DNA of 64,000 nucleotides from Siphonodentalium dalli. Taxonomy: Eukaryota; Mollusca; Scaphopoda; Gadilida; Siphonodentaliidae. Under the pieces are notes generated by a model. It was given only the letters and a program-made list of their open reading frames with translations. It had not been told where the DNA came from and did not search any database. The DNA lies in the NCBI GenBank assembly GCA_032622095.1, contig CP136068.1, forward strand, positions 11,079,729-11,143,728, in the 5' to 3' direction. This document shows, one piece after another, positions 22,860-35,839 of this stretch. The translations under genes were made by a program, and so were the position numbers. Each line of letters opens with the position of its first letter. The stretch's first letter is position 1.

Positions 22860-25180
22860 CCCTATATCTACATTTCAGGCAGGTATATAAATGTTCTGAA
22901 CCGCATATATAATGACTAGATAGGTAATAAAACCAATTTTCCCCTGAATTAACAAGTTAACATACACCTGCCCTAACGCTACCTCAAACTATGCATTTAT
23001 GGTCACTACTTCATGATAATGGTCTCTACCCTAACTCAGCGTATATTAAATATGAACTTACAATGAATTAAAACAAAACAGGGTTTGGAGACTGATATAT
23101 TCTTATCAGGGGTGAAAACACGAATTGTCAGTGATTTGGGAGCCAAGACATGCCCTAACTTTTATATTAAGGGTTATGTGAATAATATAAAGTCAGTTAT
23201 TTATATTCCCATATAACCACATCTCGGACAGTGCTTTAGTAATTGTGAGCCGCGTTCATTGACTAAATGCAGTGACTAGTTCTTCTGTCGTACCCCACAC
23301 CTGCCGTACATCCTCATATGCATTTCTGGAGGGTCATCAATTTTTTCAAAATGGTCTCTACCTTGGTTACTTGTAGTCAAACGCATGTCAGTATGATAAG
23401 GTAGAAAGAATAAAAGAAAAACAGAAGTTTGTTGACTGAGGCTGAACATTTTCATATATTTGGGAAACGGAACCTGTACTACATTTTACATTGACGGATA
23501 AGGTAATACCATAAAATAATGTAGCTAATACTTTAATATTTCTTTAGAAACATCTTAGACAGTTCTTTAGATGTTTTGAGCAACATACAGATTAACTAAA
23601 GGCAGGACACCAATTTTCCCCTGCCTTACCTGTAAATATACATTTCTGGTCATTAACTTTTGAGAATGATCTTTACCTTGGTCAATTGTGGCCAATCAAT
23701 ATCATGAAATGTAATAAATCAAATCAAAAGATGGGTTTGTGGTCAGTTCTAGCAGAATCTAGTTTGGAATAAAAAATCTGTTTTATCTTGTATAATTGCG
23801 CTCAGAAATTCTTTCGCTATGCTCTAAATTCAGCCCATGTTTCGGTGCTGTTTCTTTCATTTGCTATGTTGTACAATCTATTGTGTTGACGCATAATTTT
23901 TCGTAAGCCGCATTTTAACCAGTCCGGATGTATTACAATTGTCTTATTGTGTTATGACGCTCACAAAGAGAACTAAGTATTCGGTTAATTGTGTTGTAAC
24001 TGTATCAACAGGAACTGAATGTATCTCACTGAGGCCGTGAATTGATAAGTCCTCGTTTAAGGAATGCCAATCGGCTTTACTATAGTCACATTCTCCTCTG
24101 CTGACGACAACAGTGTTAGTTGCACATGGTATTTCAACGGTCAAAGAAACCGGGCAGTGGTATCTAACTATGTTATCGAAACACGGACTGATAACCTAGC
24201 ACCACTTTACGGGGTGATCGTTGCCAACAAGAAACAAATTGAATGTAGAAGGTGAAGATTCCATAGAATGAGTATGAAAAGATACTAGTTGTTTGGCTTT
24301 AATAAACTGTCGCATATGTCTAATATATTTGTAAATTGCTATGTTAAATAGAAACACAAGTAATTGAAACTGCTTTCTACTACATCTCAGACATTTCTTT
24401 GGATGTTTTGAGCCATACATATTGACTAAAGGCATTAAGGCGAGGAATCCAATTGTCCCTGCCTTATCCCACACCTGCCTTACCTGTAAATACACATTTA
24501 TCGTCATTATTTTTTGAGAATGGTCTCTACCTTGGTCAATTGTGGCTAAACGTATATAGAATATTATGAAACGCAATGAATACAAACAAAAGAGGGGTTT
24601 GTGGTCTGTTCGCGTTCGTTTAAGGCAGCATCTATTTTTGAATCAATATCTTGTTTAGCTTGTCTAATTGCGCTCACAACTCGTTTCCTTTAGCTATACA
24701 TTCAGCCCAGGTTTCGGTGCTATTTCTTTAATTTGCTATTTTGAGGAATATATTACGTTGACGCATATGTGTTTGTAAGCCGCATTTTAACTAGTCAGGA
24801 TGTAATTACAGTTGTCGTATTCGGTATATGACGCTCACAAAGATAATTAATTGTTTGGGTAAATTGTGTTGTAATTATTTGGAGAAGCATTTCATGTATC
24901 TTACCGATATAACTCCTCGTTTAAAGTCAAAATCCTCTTTACTATAGTCACATACTCCTCTGCTGATGACAACAGTGTTAGTTGCAATTGGTCGATCAAC
25001 GGTCAAAGCAACCGGGCAGTAGTATCTAACGATGTTATCGAAACACGGACTGAGAACCTAGCACCACTTTACGGGATGATCATTGTTAAAAATTGCTTCA
25101 ATTGTATAAGATGACGATTCCGTAAAATGAGTTTGAGAAGATACCAGTTGTTTGGCTTTAACAAACTGCCGCATTATATT
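22860..25180. repeat. Tandemly duplicated blocks, four partial copies
   Basis: Related segments begin near 22860, 23205, 23540 and 24375. All carry versions of ACATCTCAGACA, TGTTTTGAGC, TGACTAAAGGCA, CCCACACCTGCC, CATTTCTGGTCAT and AATGGTCTCTACCTTGG. The last two are the longest (about 800 bp) and share a second conserved part (24080-24240 and 24950-25110). In that part both strands stay open for about 50 codons in both copies. Read on the minus strand both copies contain PCFDNIVRY and TNTVV.SRG and are followed by a donor-like GTRAGATAC. These may be duplicated exons or simply a duplicated repeat. I cannot assign a function. Confidence 0.6.
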
Positions 25181-25559
25181 TACGTCCTGTGTGACGTCAT
25201 CGGTAAATTATTGGTAGTTACCGGTTTGTCGTCAGCTAATGTGTAAGAATTATTTGAATGTACATTGTATGTCCTTCCAAAGTGTTGTTTGAAAATTTCA
25301 ATTTCGGCCTATCTATTCGGCAACATGTATATACGATTTGGTCACGGTATGAATGTGCATGTGAGATAATTATATGGCTACCCCACATGCATGTAATGCA
25401 TTAAGTCTATCGTTCCGGATCGGTGGGTTAAACCATATAGATTTACTCTAGTATCCGAAATGTTTCCGTGAACATACACACTACCCATTTTTGTGATTCT
25501 GCTGTAAATTTAAATATTTTTGAATTTTTATTTTACTCATTTTAACGAGACGCCCCTTT
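25181..25559. other. Non-coding, no clear feature
   Basis: AT-rich DNA without a recognised repeat or gene. Confidence 0.4.
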
Positions 25560-26030
25560 GCCGAGATGCAGAAAAATATACGCCGTACGATCGCACAAAA
25601 ACGCGACATACGGATACGCCGGCAATGTGTTGTCGTTACAAGCGAACGAATGCGGTTTGCGTGTGTATGTCGATTAATTGATTGACTGGGGTTTAATATG
25701 GCTTTCGGCAACTAAGGCCGTATCACAACATTGCAAGTTTTAGTGGTGGAGGAAATCCGCACAATTCGGCTAATCTAAGAGTCATGTCAATGGCTGAAAC
25801 TCCTGAAACATGTGCGGCAAACCATCGGCCATCGGGTAGTTCGCCACCCACGATGCGATATATATATCGTACGACAAATATATGGCACCGTTTACGGGTC
25901 AAATCGTAGAGTGTGCTGCGGAAAATCGCACGACATTTTGTCGCACGATCGGCCCCGCAAGGATTCAAATAATTTTGATTTTCTACGATCGAGTCGTGCG
26001 ATTTATGCGAAGTAGCCAATCAGATTCAAC
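25560..26030. other. CpG-rich block with TCGCACGA motifs
   Basis: CG dinucleotides are dense here compared with the flanks. The words GATCGCAC, AATCGCACGAC, GTCGCACGATCGG and GAGTCGTGCGATT recur in both orientations. Overlapping frames are open on both strands (98 codons minus at 25723-26019, 67 and 88 codons plus), none with a domain I know. It may be a young insertion not yet CpG-depleted, or a regulatory island. Confidence 0.4.
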
Positions 26031-27100
26031 TATCGACATGATCATGTGGCGATCACATGATTTATTTCTTTCCTTCAAGTTCAAGTTGATTAGCAGAGTC
26101 GGAGTGGCGGGATATTTTGGACGGCGGAAGAATTCATGCAATGATTGAGGCATGGGAGTCATCTAGTCATGCATCTACAATGCAACTGAATGCAAATAAA
26201 CAAAATAAGGTGGACTGGACATCAGCAAATCGGTGTCTTTATGATATCTGATTGTGAATTGGTGCATTCATGATAAAGTAAACAACCATATCTACGACCA
26301 AACGCATCGTGTGCGGTGGTGTACCGTAAGTGATCAAAAACAGAAGAATAAAATCGGACCACGTGCGCACACCGATATTACAGTCGCAAGGGTCTGCGAA
26401 AAATATCGCATCGTTTTCGGCCCGCATTACAAAGTCCACTTTGAAAACATGCGATTTGAACCCGTAGCGCAAGCGTTGGAGGGTGAAACGGCTTGGAGTT
26501 GTATCCATAGCCGATTGAGCCACGTTGCCCCCTGTTTGTCCCATGGATACACATTGTATATAATACAATACTTTGAACATCCCGTCGCCAGATTCTCAAA
26601 TGGGAAAAGTTCAGCCTCACGAAAATTGTGGTTATGCCACGATTTTGTATTAATTCGAGCGACAGATATTCTACAACTTGTGTACAGTGTAACTATATAC
26701 ATGTAAATATATGCATACTCTAATAAATTAGTGACTACCGCACCTAAACATATTTCATCAAATTGAGTGTTCGTCATATAATTGTATAATTGTTCATATG
26801 CCAATGACTGAGATAAATAGATTCCTACGAAGAGAGAGAGAGAGAGAGAGGGGGGTGGCAATCACTGTGCTATGGTTAAGTCCTAAGCGATATGGATCGA
26901 GGGAAGCGAAAAGCCCACACAATTTTAGAGCAATGCAACTAAACTCCCAAAACCCTGACTAGTTTGACAAATAAGAACGGTAATAATTTGACAACACAGC
27001 ACATGTCAGAACCTCTAAATCTTTACCAAATTCTTTATTCACATCAATCTACTACTGATCAAGCTTAAATCGAATTTTAAAACATACTGAAACTCCCAAG
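26031..27100. other. Unassigned, open frames on both strands; GA microsatellite
   Basis: Frames of 150 codons (plus, 26254-26706) and 144 codons (minus, 26427-26861) overlap. Neither shows a recognised domain, and some begin at non-ATG codons. An AG dinucleotide run lies at 26831-26850. A repeat that recurs at 28780-28930 and 29420-29580 starts near 26610. Confidence 0.35.
26610..26770 (+). repeat. Dispersed repeat, copy 1 of 3
   Basis: It has words ATGCCACGATTTTGTATTAA, GTGTAACTATATACATG and ACTACCGCACCTAAA. The same order of words occurs at 28780-28930 and 29420-29580. The copies are not part of a recognised gene. Confidence 0.6.
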
Positions 27101-27109
27101 CATCAGCAT

Positions 27110-28800
27110 CAAATACACACACAGGGTATTATAACACTTATTCACAAGAAGGACAAAAGACGTCAACTATTGAAAAACTGGCGTCGCATGCAGGCTTGGA
27201 CGCGTTCTCTCGTAAATAATTAACTCTGACCAAACTCGATTTGTTGTTTTGCTGACAGGTACTTTGAAGATTATACTAGGCTCACATATGACACAATACA
27301 TTCAGCGAAAGAACACGATAGACTGGGGTCCTGCTCCTAGCATACTTCGAACAAGCATTTGATTCAGTGTCATTATCGTTCTTATATAAGAGCTCAACTT
27401 CTTCAAATTTGCCGATTACATAATATAATGGATGGCCATTATCATGATTAATGTCCACAATATGCAACGCTTTAAATTAGGGCGTGGCTGTCGACAGGAT
27501 GATCCCATATCCCCGTATATTTTTATTTTATGCACTGAGGTGTTAGCATTTCTGGTAAGACAGAATTATCAAATTAAAGGAATAATCCTCGGAGGTTCTG
27601 AGTATAGAATATCACAATACGCGGACGACGACACCATATGGTTAAATTATAACATTGACGGAATCCCAATTAACTTCAATCTGCGATATAAACGATATGT
27701 TCCAAATCAATGGGGAATTTCACAGCGCTGACTCTAAAGGCTACATTCAATATTTATACCATCTTCATTACTATTATAGCTCGCCTAAAACGTCAAATAT
27801 ATAGACGTTCAAACTCTCGAAATCTGCCCTGCATGTGATTAACCGTTCTTATCCAAAACTCGGAGCCCGCTATTGAGGGACCAGAACTGCGGTCAACTCT
27901 TTCATCGAACCCTGTCGATAGGCGATCAGGTGCGAACCTCGTGCAAACAAAAAAGTCAAAAATATAATTCGGAAATAAACGTCGACTCCCAATTATGGGA
28001 CATCATATTGCGCAATCTGTTAACAACGACGTCTGACACGAAACTCTAATGGCTCCAATATATCAATAATGCGAGATTCCTTTTTTGGCGATAATCATTG
28101 TCAAGTTAATTATATCGTGAACTACGTTTTATTTGCGCTAAAGTAATACATATACAGGACTACATTTGACCCGTTTTAATTCTCAAAAAAGGGATTTGTT
28201 GCTGAAATGGAATTCAAATATGAATGCTGTAAGTACACATCAAGATGCAACAGTCGATAGCCTTGAATGTCAAAATTGACGTATACCCTTCTAATGTGTC
28301 ACTGATGTGAAAACTGATTAGCGCACTGATTCCCACAAAACAAACTACATTCATGTATATACCCCGGATGACAATTATTTACATAAAGCCTGTCACCAGA
28401 GCTATCATCAAAGTTACACTAATCGTTCTTAACTCGGTAATCAAAAAACCGGGTTTGTATTTATCTGCGCCAAACGTAATTGTGCATATAACTGTATAAC
28501 ACTACGAATGGTGTGTCCCCAATGGCCACCGGAACAATCTACTTAATATCTCTTCAGAACACTACAACACACAAACTGTGCGACTCATCTATGGTGTTAT
28601 TAATATAGCCATAGATATAGTTGCCCAAGTGACATTTAAGTGGGAGCGAGCACGACTGAATGGAGGAATATAATATGTCTCACTCTTATGTTCGTGCTTT
28701 AGGGATGTCTGGCAGTCTGTCTCATCTTATTGTTATGTGTAATTCCTCAGTAACACATAAAACAAACTAAATAAACAAATAAAGAAGTGCCATGATTATA
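27110..28800 (+). pseudogene. Decayed LINE (L1/Tx1-like) reverse transcriptase
   Basis: The plus strand keeps broken pieces of a non-LTR retrotransposon polymerase. IHKKDKRRQLLKNWR is near 27147, and a longer piece reads GCRQDDPISPYIFILC at about 27486-27535, followed by ISQYADDD at about 27610-27635, the catalytic box. The GxxQGDPxSPxxF-like box and the YADD box are characteristic of LINE reverse transcriptases. The KDKR-LKNWRP type of spacing is common in L1/Tx1-like clades, which is why I prefer that group. Frameshifts and stops split the frame. No endonuclease part was identified upstream. The 3' side ends near 28790 in an A-rich tail with AATAAA words. The element cannot be active. Confidence 0.75.
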
Positions 28801-28930
28801 CCATGATTTTGTATTAATACGAGCGTCAGAGCTCAAACATTTATGCAGTGTAACTATATTTATATGTATACATTTAAATATATATATAGATACTGGTAAA
28901 ATAATCACTACCGTACCTAAAACTAGTTCG
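28780..28930 (+). repeat. Dispersed repeat, copy 2 of 3
   Basis: It begins just after the A-rich end of the LINE at 28790 and carries ATGATTTTGTATTAATACGA and ACTACCGTACCTAAA. The LINE may have inserted into this repeat. Confidence 0.6.
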
Positions 28931-29048
28931 CCAACAACGGTTATATATAAATACGAGTAGCATTTATGTAATAGTAATATATGTAATTTTACACCAGGAA
29001 CACTAAATAGATAAATAATATGTCAGTAATTACAAATTTAGTAACACT

Positions 29049-29272
29049 GTTAAGGCAGAGCGGTGGGGTTACCTGATTTCTGTGTTTAGGACTGCAGGAA
29101 AGCATAGCTTTCCGTCCATTCCGTGCACCACCACAATGGTCTGATGAGAACATGGTATATGCGCATCATTGCATCCGGGCCCGATCGCTGACATCGTGTA
29201 CGCCATGTACTTGGCAACACCGTCAACACGAAGTTGTTCCGGGTTGTACTCCCTTATGCTATAGAACAACAT
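29049..29272 (-). CDS. Possible exon, secreted or extracellular type (doubtful)
   Basis: On the minus strand a frame of 67 codons begins MLFYSIREYNPEQLRVDG and ends CFPAVLNTEIR, followed by GTAACC, a plausible donor after CAG. The stretch is richer in G and C than its surroundings. It contains four cysteines and the sequence TIVVVHGMDGKLCFP, which could begin an Ig-like domain, but no full domain is visible. An acceptor-like TTGTTCTATAG lies inside the frame at about 29258. It sits between two LINE remnants. It may be an exon of the gene whose signal-peptide exon is at 35840-35891, but the phases do not clearly match. Confidence 0.3.
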
Positions 29273-29419
29273 GTATTCAATGGCCGTAATTACGTTGAAT
29301 GCTTGTGTCTCGAATCAACAGGTGAGGATATTACTATATAAACAATGCAAGTCATCACCACCAACCAGTCTGAAAACCTCGAGTTTTGTATAATTGTTCA
29401 ATGTCATGAATAAGATGAA

Positions 29420-29580
29420 TGAATAAATGCCAAGACCATGCCACGCGTTTGTATTAATTTGAGAAACAAAGCTCGTGAAACGTGTATGCAGTATAACTGA
29501 ATACATGCATGTAGTTCTTCGAAATTATTCTGGGGACAGATATTGAATACCATACCTAAATATGTCATCCAATAGGTTGA
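29420..29580 (+). repeat. Dispersed repeat, copy 3 of 3
   Basis: It carries ATGCCACGCGTTTGTATTAA, TATGCAGTATAACTG and ATACCATACCTAAATATG in the same order as copies 1 and 2. It is the most diverged of the three. Confidence 0.55.
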
Positions 29581-30049
29581 GGGTAATCATACTACGGTTA
29601 TATAATATATCAATTCGAGACGCAGGTGTTTACTTTACACTGTTTACATCTTTAATATCACTGTTAAACCAGACCGGTGGGTGGCACGACTTGCAATTGT
29701 TACTACATTACCATGTACATGACTCCATAACGGCAGACCAGTTTTTCCATGCATTTCAAGAACGCCATGAAATATACCCACAAGAGTCTGCCTTTCATAA
29801 TAACTAGTATAATATTTGATATCATAATTTATGTATCAAAATGCGCCTCAAAGAAATGGGAATACTAACTGCAATCAGAATAGCGATGTTAACTCATCTG
29901 ACAATTTACATAAAATTCGAAAATTCCGTAAACATTTATTGCGAAATGTGGTAAAATATGAAAATGCAGAATATCAAACCACAAGTCAAAACAGAATACA
30001 AATTATTCTTTTACACACCATTGTAAGAGATTCGTGTTATTTATAACAC

Positions 30050-33000
30050 AGACTCTGCTGACGACATTTGGGGGAATCGAGAGTCATCATGGACCTCGAT
30101 CTTTGAAACCACCTTCGATTATACACGTTAACATTCAAAGTTAATTACCAAAACTTGACATATTAACAACCGAATCATCAGACTTTGATATAATGGCATT
30201 TTTTTCTAAAGACCGGCAATCCCACCAAGAGCTGCATATTGTAGGTTTTAGAGATCATGAGAGATGCGATCGAAACGTAAGTTATGGGGAGTAGCGTTTT
30301 ATATACGGGACACAAATGCTTCAAACTCAGGAGCGACCCCTACAATCTGTATTTGGAATGCGTCTGGATATAGTTATGTACATGTATCGATACATGCAAT
30401 ATCCTAATAACGACTGGAATAAAATCAAACAACACATTGCATGCACCCATTCAATCACAGTCATATTATAGTAACAGGCGACCTCAACTGCAATCAAGTA
30501 GCTTAAAACAGAATACTATTAACAATTTATGTCGTGAAATAGGATTGGAACAACTGGTCAAGACAGCAACACACTTTACAGAATCTTCTGCATCCCTTAT
30601 CGATTTATTTCTCATTGGAAATGATTATATTGAGAAAATCATTCCATATTTTATACTTGGTTTGCTGATCTAATAAGCTAGCATTGACCCATTGTACTAC
30701 TCAGAATTAACATCAGCGATATTATAATTCGCACGGAACATTATAAGAAGGAAGTGTGGCAATTTGACGAGCCTAAATATGATGCTTTGACTGATGCATA
30801 TATTAACTGGGATTAACCTGGCGACATGAGTACTATTCATCATACTATGCTGGTTTCAGTATGCATGACAAAATATTAAAGCGGGTGAGTTATACATATC
30901 AAAATAAAATTATTTCGGTGCGTGACAATGAACCACCATGAATGAACAGTCAAATCAGAAGATTGATCGGATAACGTACACGGCTCTATAAAAGGGGAAA
31001 AACAAAAAACAAAACAACCCCTGAATCATGAGCTGTTTATAAAACAAAACGTAACGAAGTAGTCAGGGAAGTACGGAACACTAAGCACTGGCATGCATGT
31101 CAGTAAATTGAATAGTGTCTTGGATAATCAATCAACATATATAAGTATATGGTGGAGAACGCATAATATTTTCATAAACCACAGAAAAAACCCATCCCTG
31201 TAATATATCATAACTTTGAACTGATAAGCGATCCCATTAACAAGGCGAACGCGTTTGACGATTATTTCACAGGGATTTCAACCATCTCAATATCAATTGA
31301 ACCGGACTTGCCAGCGTTTCAATTGCTAACAGACGAGACTTTATCTAATAGTAACCACCAATGGTGGGTATACCTAAGGCAGGTGAATGACGTCATATAA
31401 TTTTGTCTATATCCATCAGTGATGTTTCACGAACGCGGGTATAAACTTTGTCACGTGACTTCCGGTTAGCAACCGTGTGGAGATTGCTAAAAACGCGGAA
31501 TTGGAAATGAAGCATCGCGATGACAATGAAAGTAACTACTTCACAACTTACGAAGAATTCACATGTGATATAAGTCTATTAATTGCATTTAGACCAATTT
31601 CGTTAATAAGCTTAATGAAAACGAAAAATGAAGAAGTCATGACGATAATCCAGACAAGATTTTACTATCCACGAGACGTGTAGTTGCTCCACTTCGTGTC
31701 ACGTACGATTCATATTATCTTCGGAGGAAGAAGTATATCGTGCCCTAAATTCAGTTGACCTTTCTAAGGCAACTGAGCGGAACGGTGTTGACCCTATAAT
31801 CCTGTAAAAAATGTACTTCTCTAGCTGCCCCAGTTAGTCATATGTTTAATATTTTCATAGATAAATCTTCTTTTCCAACTGAAATTGCCAATGTAGTCCC
31901 AATATTTAGAAAAGACGATCCAAGTCAGGTGACACATTATAGACCCGTTGTCCCTCCTTAGTTGTATATCGAAGTTTTTCGAAAAATGCATACTTGATCA
32001 TTTGACATAACATTTCCGACATAACGGGCTCTTATCAAAACACCAATCATGATTTACCCCGAATGACACTACCGTGTACCAATTAACTGAAATATACAAC
32101 AACATTATCTATTTACTGGCTACTGGAAAATAAGTCAGTAGCTTATGTTGCGACATTAGTAAGGCATGCGATACAGTCTGGCATCGTGGTATCTTCTTGA
32201 AAATGGAGCAGTTGTGGACACTTACATGAATGATTAACGTACTACTTAAATTCAAGAGAACAGGCTGTGGTTTTGGCAAATTCGAAATATATATATATAC
32301 TGACGAAAGATCCGGCAAGAGTGTTCGAGGGATAACTACTCAGCCCTCTCCTATTGTAATAAACATTAACGATATAATGGATGGGGTAGAATATAATATT
32401 AAATTGTTCACACGCCACTTTTCCTAATCATAGAAGATCCGCACATTTGATGAGTCGTGATATTTATAAAAAAAAATATGTTTGTCAGAGAAATGGCTAG
32501 TTCAATTTAAGTCTGTTCTGTTCACAATAAATAAAGAGAAATGACATAATGCACAATGACTTCAGAGATAGGTAAAGTGGCATTTTTTGCACGGGGAATT
32601 CAGTGTTAACTTTCAAGACAAGATTACTCAATATTCACAAACAAATAATATTTCATGTCTTGTTGGAATGTTTGTGCACATATCTAGTGACAACGCAAAG
32701 CATTATTTTATGTTTTGTTTTGTGACATTTTATCTAAATATTATAAACAATGACAAACAATGGTGACATTTTTTTAAATAATATCCAATACTGTCCAACC
32801 TGGGATGAATACTAAAATTTCCCTTCGCATTGTCACTAGATAAGTCTTCAGACTTTCCAAAAAGGTATGATATGGTCAGCTGTGCTTTGTAAGGTTTGAT
32901 CAATCTTTTCTAAAAAAAATAACACTGAATTATGAATTCCCCATTCAATTGTTGCCACTATACATCCCTCTGTATACGTTCAGGGCGAGCAATATCACAC

Positions 33001-33790
33001 ACAGAGACACATAGACACCTTCGTCTCTTTTTCAACGATACTGCCAGCTGGTCAGATCATATTAAAGAAATAGTCATTAAAGCATACTCAAAACTATCTC
33101 TTCTGTGTAGAACAAGTTTGTCTTACACAGGAAGACGTTGGAGTAAATTTAAAAAATATGCATTCGTCCTATTTTAGAATATGGTCTCCTGGGATAACAG
33201 TAACATAGAAGAGAGTGACATGGTAGAAGCTGTTCAAAACCAAGCAGAACCTCTGGTTACATGAGCTACAAAAGGTGTCGGGTTTGAATCCATCCTTGTA
33301 GAAACCATTTGGGAAAGCATGAAAGCTCGACGTAAACACGCAAAACTAGTTCAGTTCTATAAAATTGCACGCAAACACATACCATACCACCCTATATGCA
33401 TATTTATGTCCCACCCCCTGCTGGGAATAAGCTGACTGACTTGGGTCGCTTAGCGTGGAATACCGTATCATATAAGCAGTCATCCATACATTATTCAATT
33501 GAGCTTTGGAATAACATACCCAACAAAACTAGAAATAAACCATCATAACCGAGTTTGAAAGCAACAGTAAATCATTATAATTCAACAAAGCCAACACCGC
33601 CTTATTATTATAATACTATTGACTGTGCACATGGTGTACAGGATGATCCAATATGTATATGTGGAGAGATCGAGATAGCGTCTCATATTTATTTGATTGT
33701 CAAATATATTTTTAACAAAGACGCAAGAGCACCAATGAATTGTCATTATATCTAGACATTGAAACCATTTCAAATAGATCAAACACATTA
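30050..33790 (+). pseudogene. Decayed LINE (CR1/Jockey/L2-like) with endonuclease and reverse transcriptase remnants
   Basis: The order on the plus strand is that of a CR1/Jockey-type open frame. An apurinic endonuclease-like part lies at about 30130-30690 (LPKLDILTTESSDFDIMAF near 30165; SSASLIDLFLIGND near 30590). A linker ISDPINKANAFDDYF is near 31227. Reverse transcriptase pieces follow: SEEEVYRALNSVDLSKAT near 31720, CDTVWHRGIFLKMEQL near 32167 and NDIMDGVEYNIKLF near 32369, where the catalytic box should follow but reads as unrelated residues. C-terminal parts are at 32985-33180 (HLRLFFNDTASWSDHIKEI) and 33555-33710 (DDPICICGEIEIASHIYL). Many stops and frameshifts break it. About 340 bp at 31345-31685 do not fit the family order and are probably a separate insertion. 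Confidence 0.8.
31345..31685. other. Probable insertion inside the LINE
   Basis: Between the linker piece ending near 31340 and the next recognisable LINE residues near 31690 lie about 340 bp without LINE similarity. A 68-codon plus-strand frame (AKNAELEMKHRDDNESNYF) starts in it. Upstream is TGACGTCATATAA and GTCACGTGACTTCCGG. The latter resembles CCGGAAGTCACGTGA at 46145 in inverted orientation. I could not define its ends or target duplication. Confidence 0.4.
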
Positions 33791-35699
33791 AAGTACAATT
33801 AAAATGTTAATATATTTTAACAGGTTCATAAATTTAATGAGTACTCGACGCGATTCATACGACGGTGATCTATTCTTATCAACAAATTTGGGCGAGTAGT
33901 AAACATGCTAATGGAAAATGACATTTCGGAAGACGATGTCTGTCTATTAACACTCACGTTATGATATAGTAGCACTCGTTGTAATTATATATATGTATTC
34001 TCAAAGTTTGTATGTACAATTATGAAAACATAATTATTTATTCATATATCTACCCACACACATAGAAGGCCAAAATTAAGCATATACATACAACAATTTT
34101 TACTCATGTGAAATGACCACTTCAAGGTGGATACTATATTTGTAAACATGTATTATATAGTTACCGGAAATGCCTCTATCGAATAATATTGATTTTATTT
34201 CTAATATTTTCTGGTCTAAAAGGGTGTGGTTGTTTAGCTAACGAACGATATCGGTTACTGTTACTAGAGACCAGAAATGTTATTGTGTAATTTTGTCAAA
34301 AGTAAATGTTGATTCGATTCATTATTGCTATGGAATAAAACAGTATAGTCAATATATATGGACATTTGACGTTCGGTACGTAGCTTTAGGAACAGCCTAA
34401 TGCCCGCTATCGCTATATGGTTTCGCCCGATTTTCCGTTGTAAACATAGACAAATAAAGTGTCCAAATTAATCAACTAATTCCATAATAAAATATTTGAA
34501 ATAAAATAAATATTAATTGATAGAAGCCTTTCCGGACAGGGGTCTTCAATTCATATTTATTATTTTATACGCATGCAACTATTTCAAATTTTTTATTTAT
34601 AAAGATAATCCATCTTTAAATGACTCAGGACCCATGGAATAAGCATGTTATAATGCTTTTAGTCAGATCACTATATCCTCGATATAATATATATAGTATA
34701 TTGATAATTAATTATGTATGCTCCATTGCATATAATCTTTGATTCATAAATAGTGTTTGCACTGAGCAGAACCGCATGTGTGCCACCGCCACCATCTAGT
34801 CTGAAAACCACGAATCCGGCTCAAGAAATTAAGTAATAGTTCTTTAAATTAAGTAGCATATGGCTGTTGCTCAAATACAACATCACGTGTAAAATTACAC
34901 TACATATCTTTAAATATAACACATTTTAGTCAATGGTATACCTAGATATTAGCTACTGGTGTACATAGTCTGTTCCATAAGAACGCGCGTGAGAATGGTA
35001 GGAGGGGCTATGGTACGTATCACTTGTTGACTTGAATTACAGTGAATTGTGCACGCTCTCACAAACCTTCGCTAGCCACTCTCGGTTAGTGTTGATGTAC
35101 ACATACCATAATTTACAATATTTTTCTACATTAAAAATAAATACGTGTTCAATAATCATTTTGTCGCGGACAATACAGACACGTCACATAATACCATAAT
35201 TGTGTTAAAACTGGTCCATAAATAATGAGTTTGCGAAATAATTGTTAGATTGCATGGAACTATTTTGTCTACGTATACCTGCGTATAGCTGTCCTATTAC
35301 ATCGGCATGTGATTGACCAATCGCTATTATGGGCGCCTATTGCCGACAAGCAGAGAGAGGTTAGCGAAGCTGTGCGAGCTTGATAGATGACACGTTTCAC
35401 ATATAAAATTGATGCAGTTTAATGTTTCGAGTATTAATTCGGTGATCTTATTATAATAAATTAATAGCAGACGGAATTTGTATCTGTAATAACACGGAAG
35501 TATCTTCGGTAAGATTGACCTCACTGATAAGAATTATAGCCTGTTCCAGACAGTGAAAACTGTGATGGTACAAACTAAGAGTTAACAGAACATTTACTGC
35601 TAAAAGGGGAAACATGCAGTATTAGATTTAATCGAATATACCCTGCAGGCTGCATTATTTTTTATATCAATCACTAGGATATATTTATTTATAGATTGT
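33791..35699. other. Non-coding, AT-rich
   Basis: No gene or clear repeat was recognised over about 1.9 kb. The short minus-strand frame at 35327-35524 has no domain. Confidence 0.45.
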
Positions 35700-35708
35700 C
35701 CGAACATT

Positions 35709-35785
35709 TCACGATCGGTGCCACTCACCGAAGGGCGATGCTCCAACAGTACAAAATACACACCGGATAAGGTTGCCAATCAAGA
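35709..35785 (-). pseudogene. Duplicated signal-peptide-like exon lacking its ATG
   Basis: The minus strand matches the exon at 35840-35891, with the same shape in the codons for ASPF and then the donor GTGAGT in phase 1. The words GATCGGTG and GCGATGCT occur in both at about 116-bp spacing. The base run where the start codon should be reads AACCTTATC, so no initiation codon is present. It is probably a decayed tandem copy. Confidence 0.4.
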
Positions 35786-35839
35786 TGTCAGCATATTGCA
35801 GTGGCTTTGCATACCCCGGACATGATCGGTGTTACTTAC

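Noticed and set aside
26254-26861. 150- and 144-codon overlapping frames as a gene
   Set aside because: They lie on opposite strands over the same bases with no recognised domain and cross a dispersed repeat.
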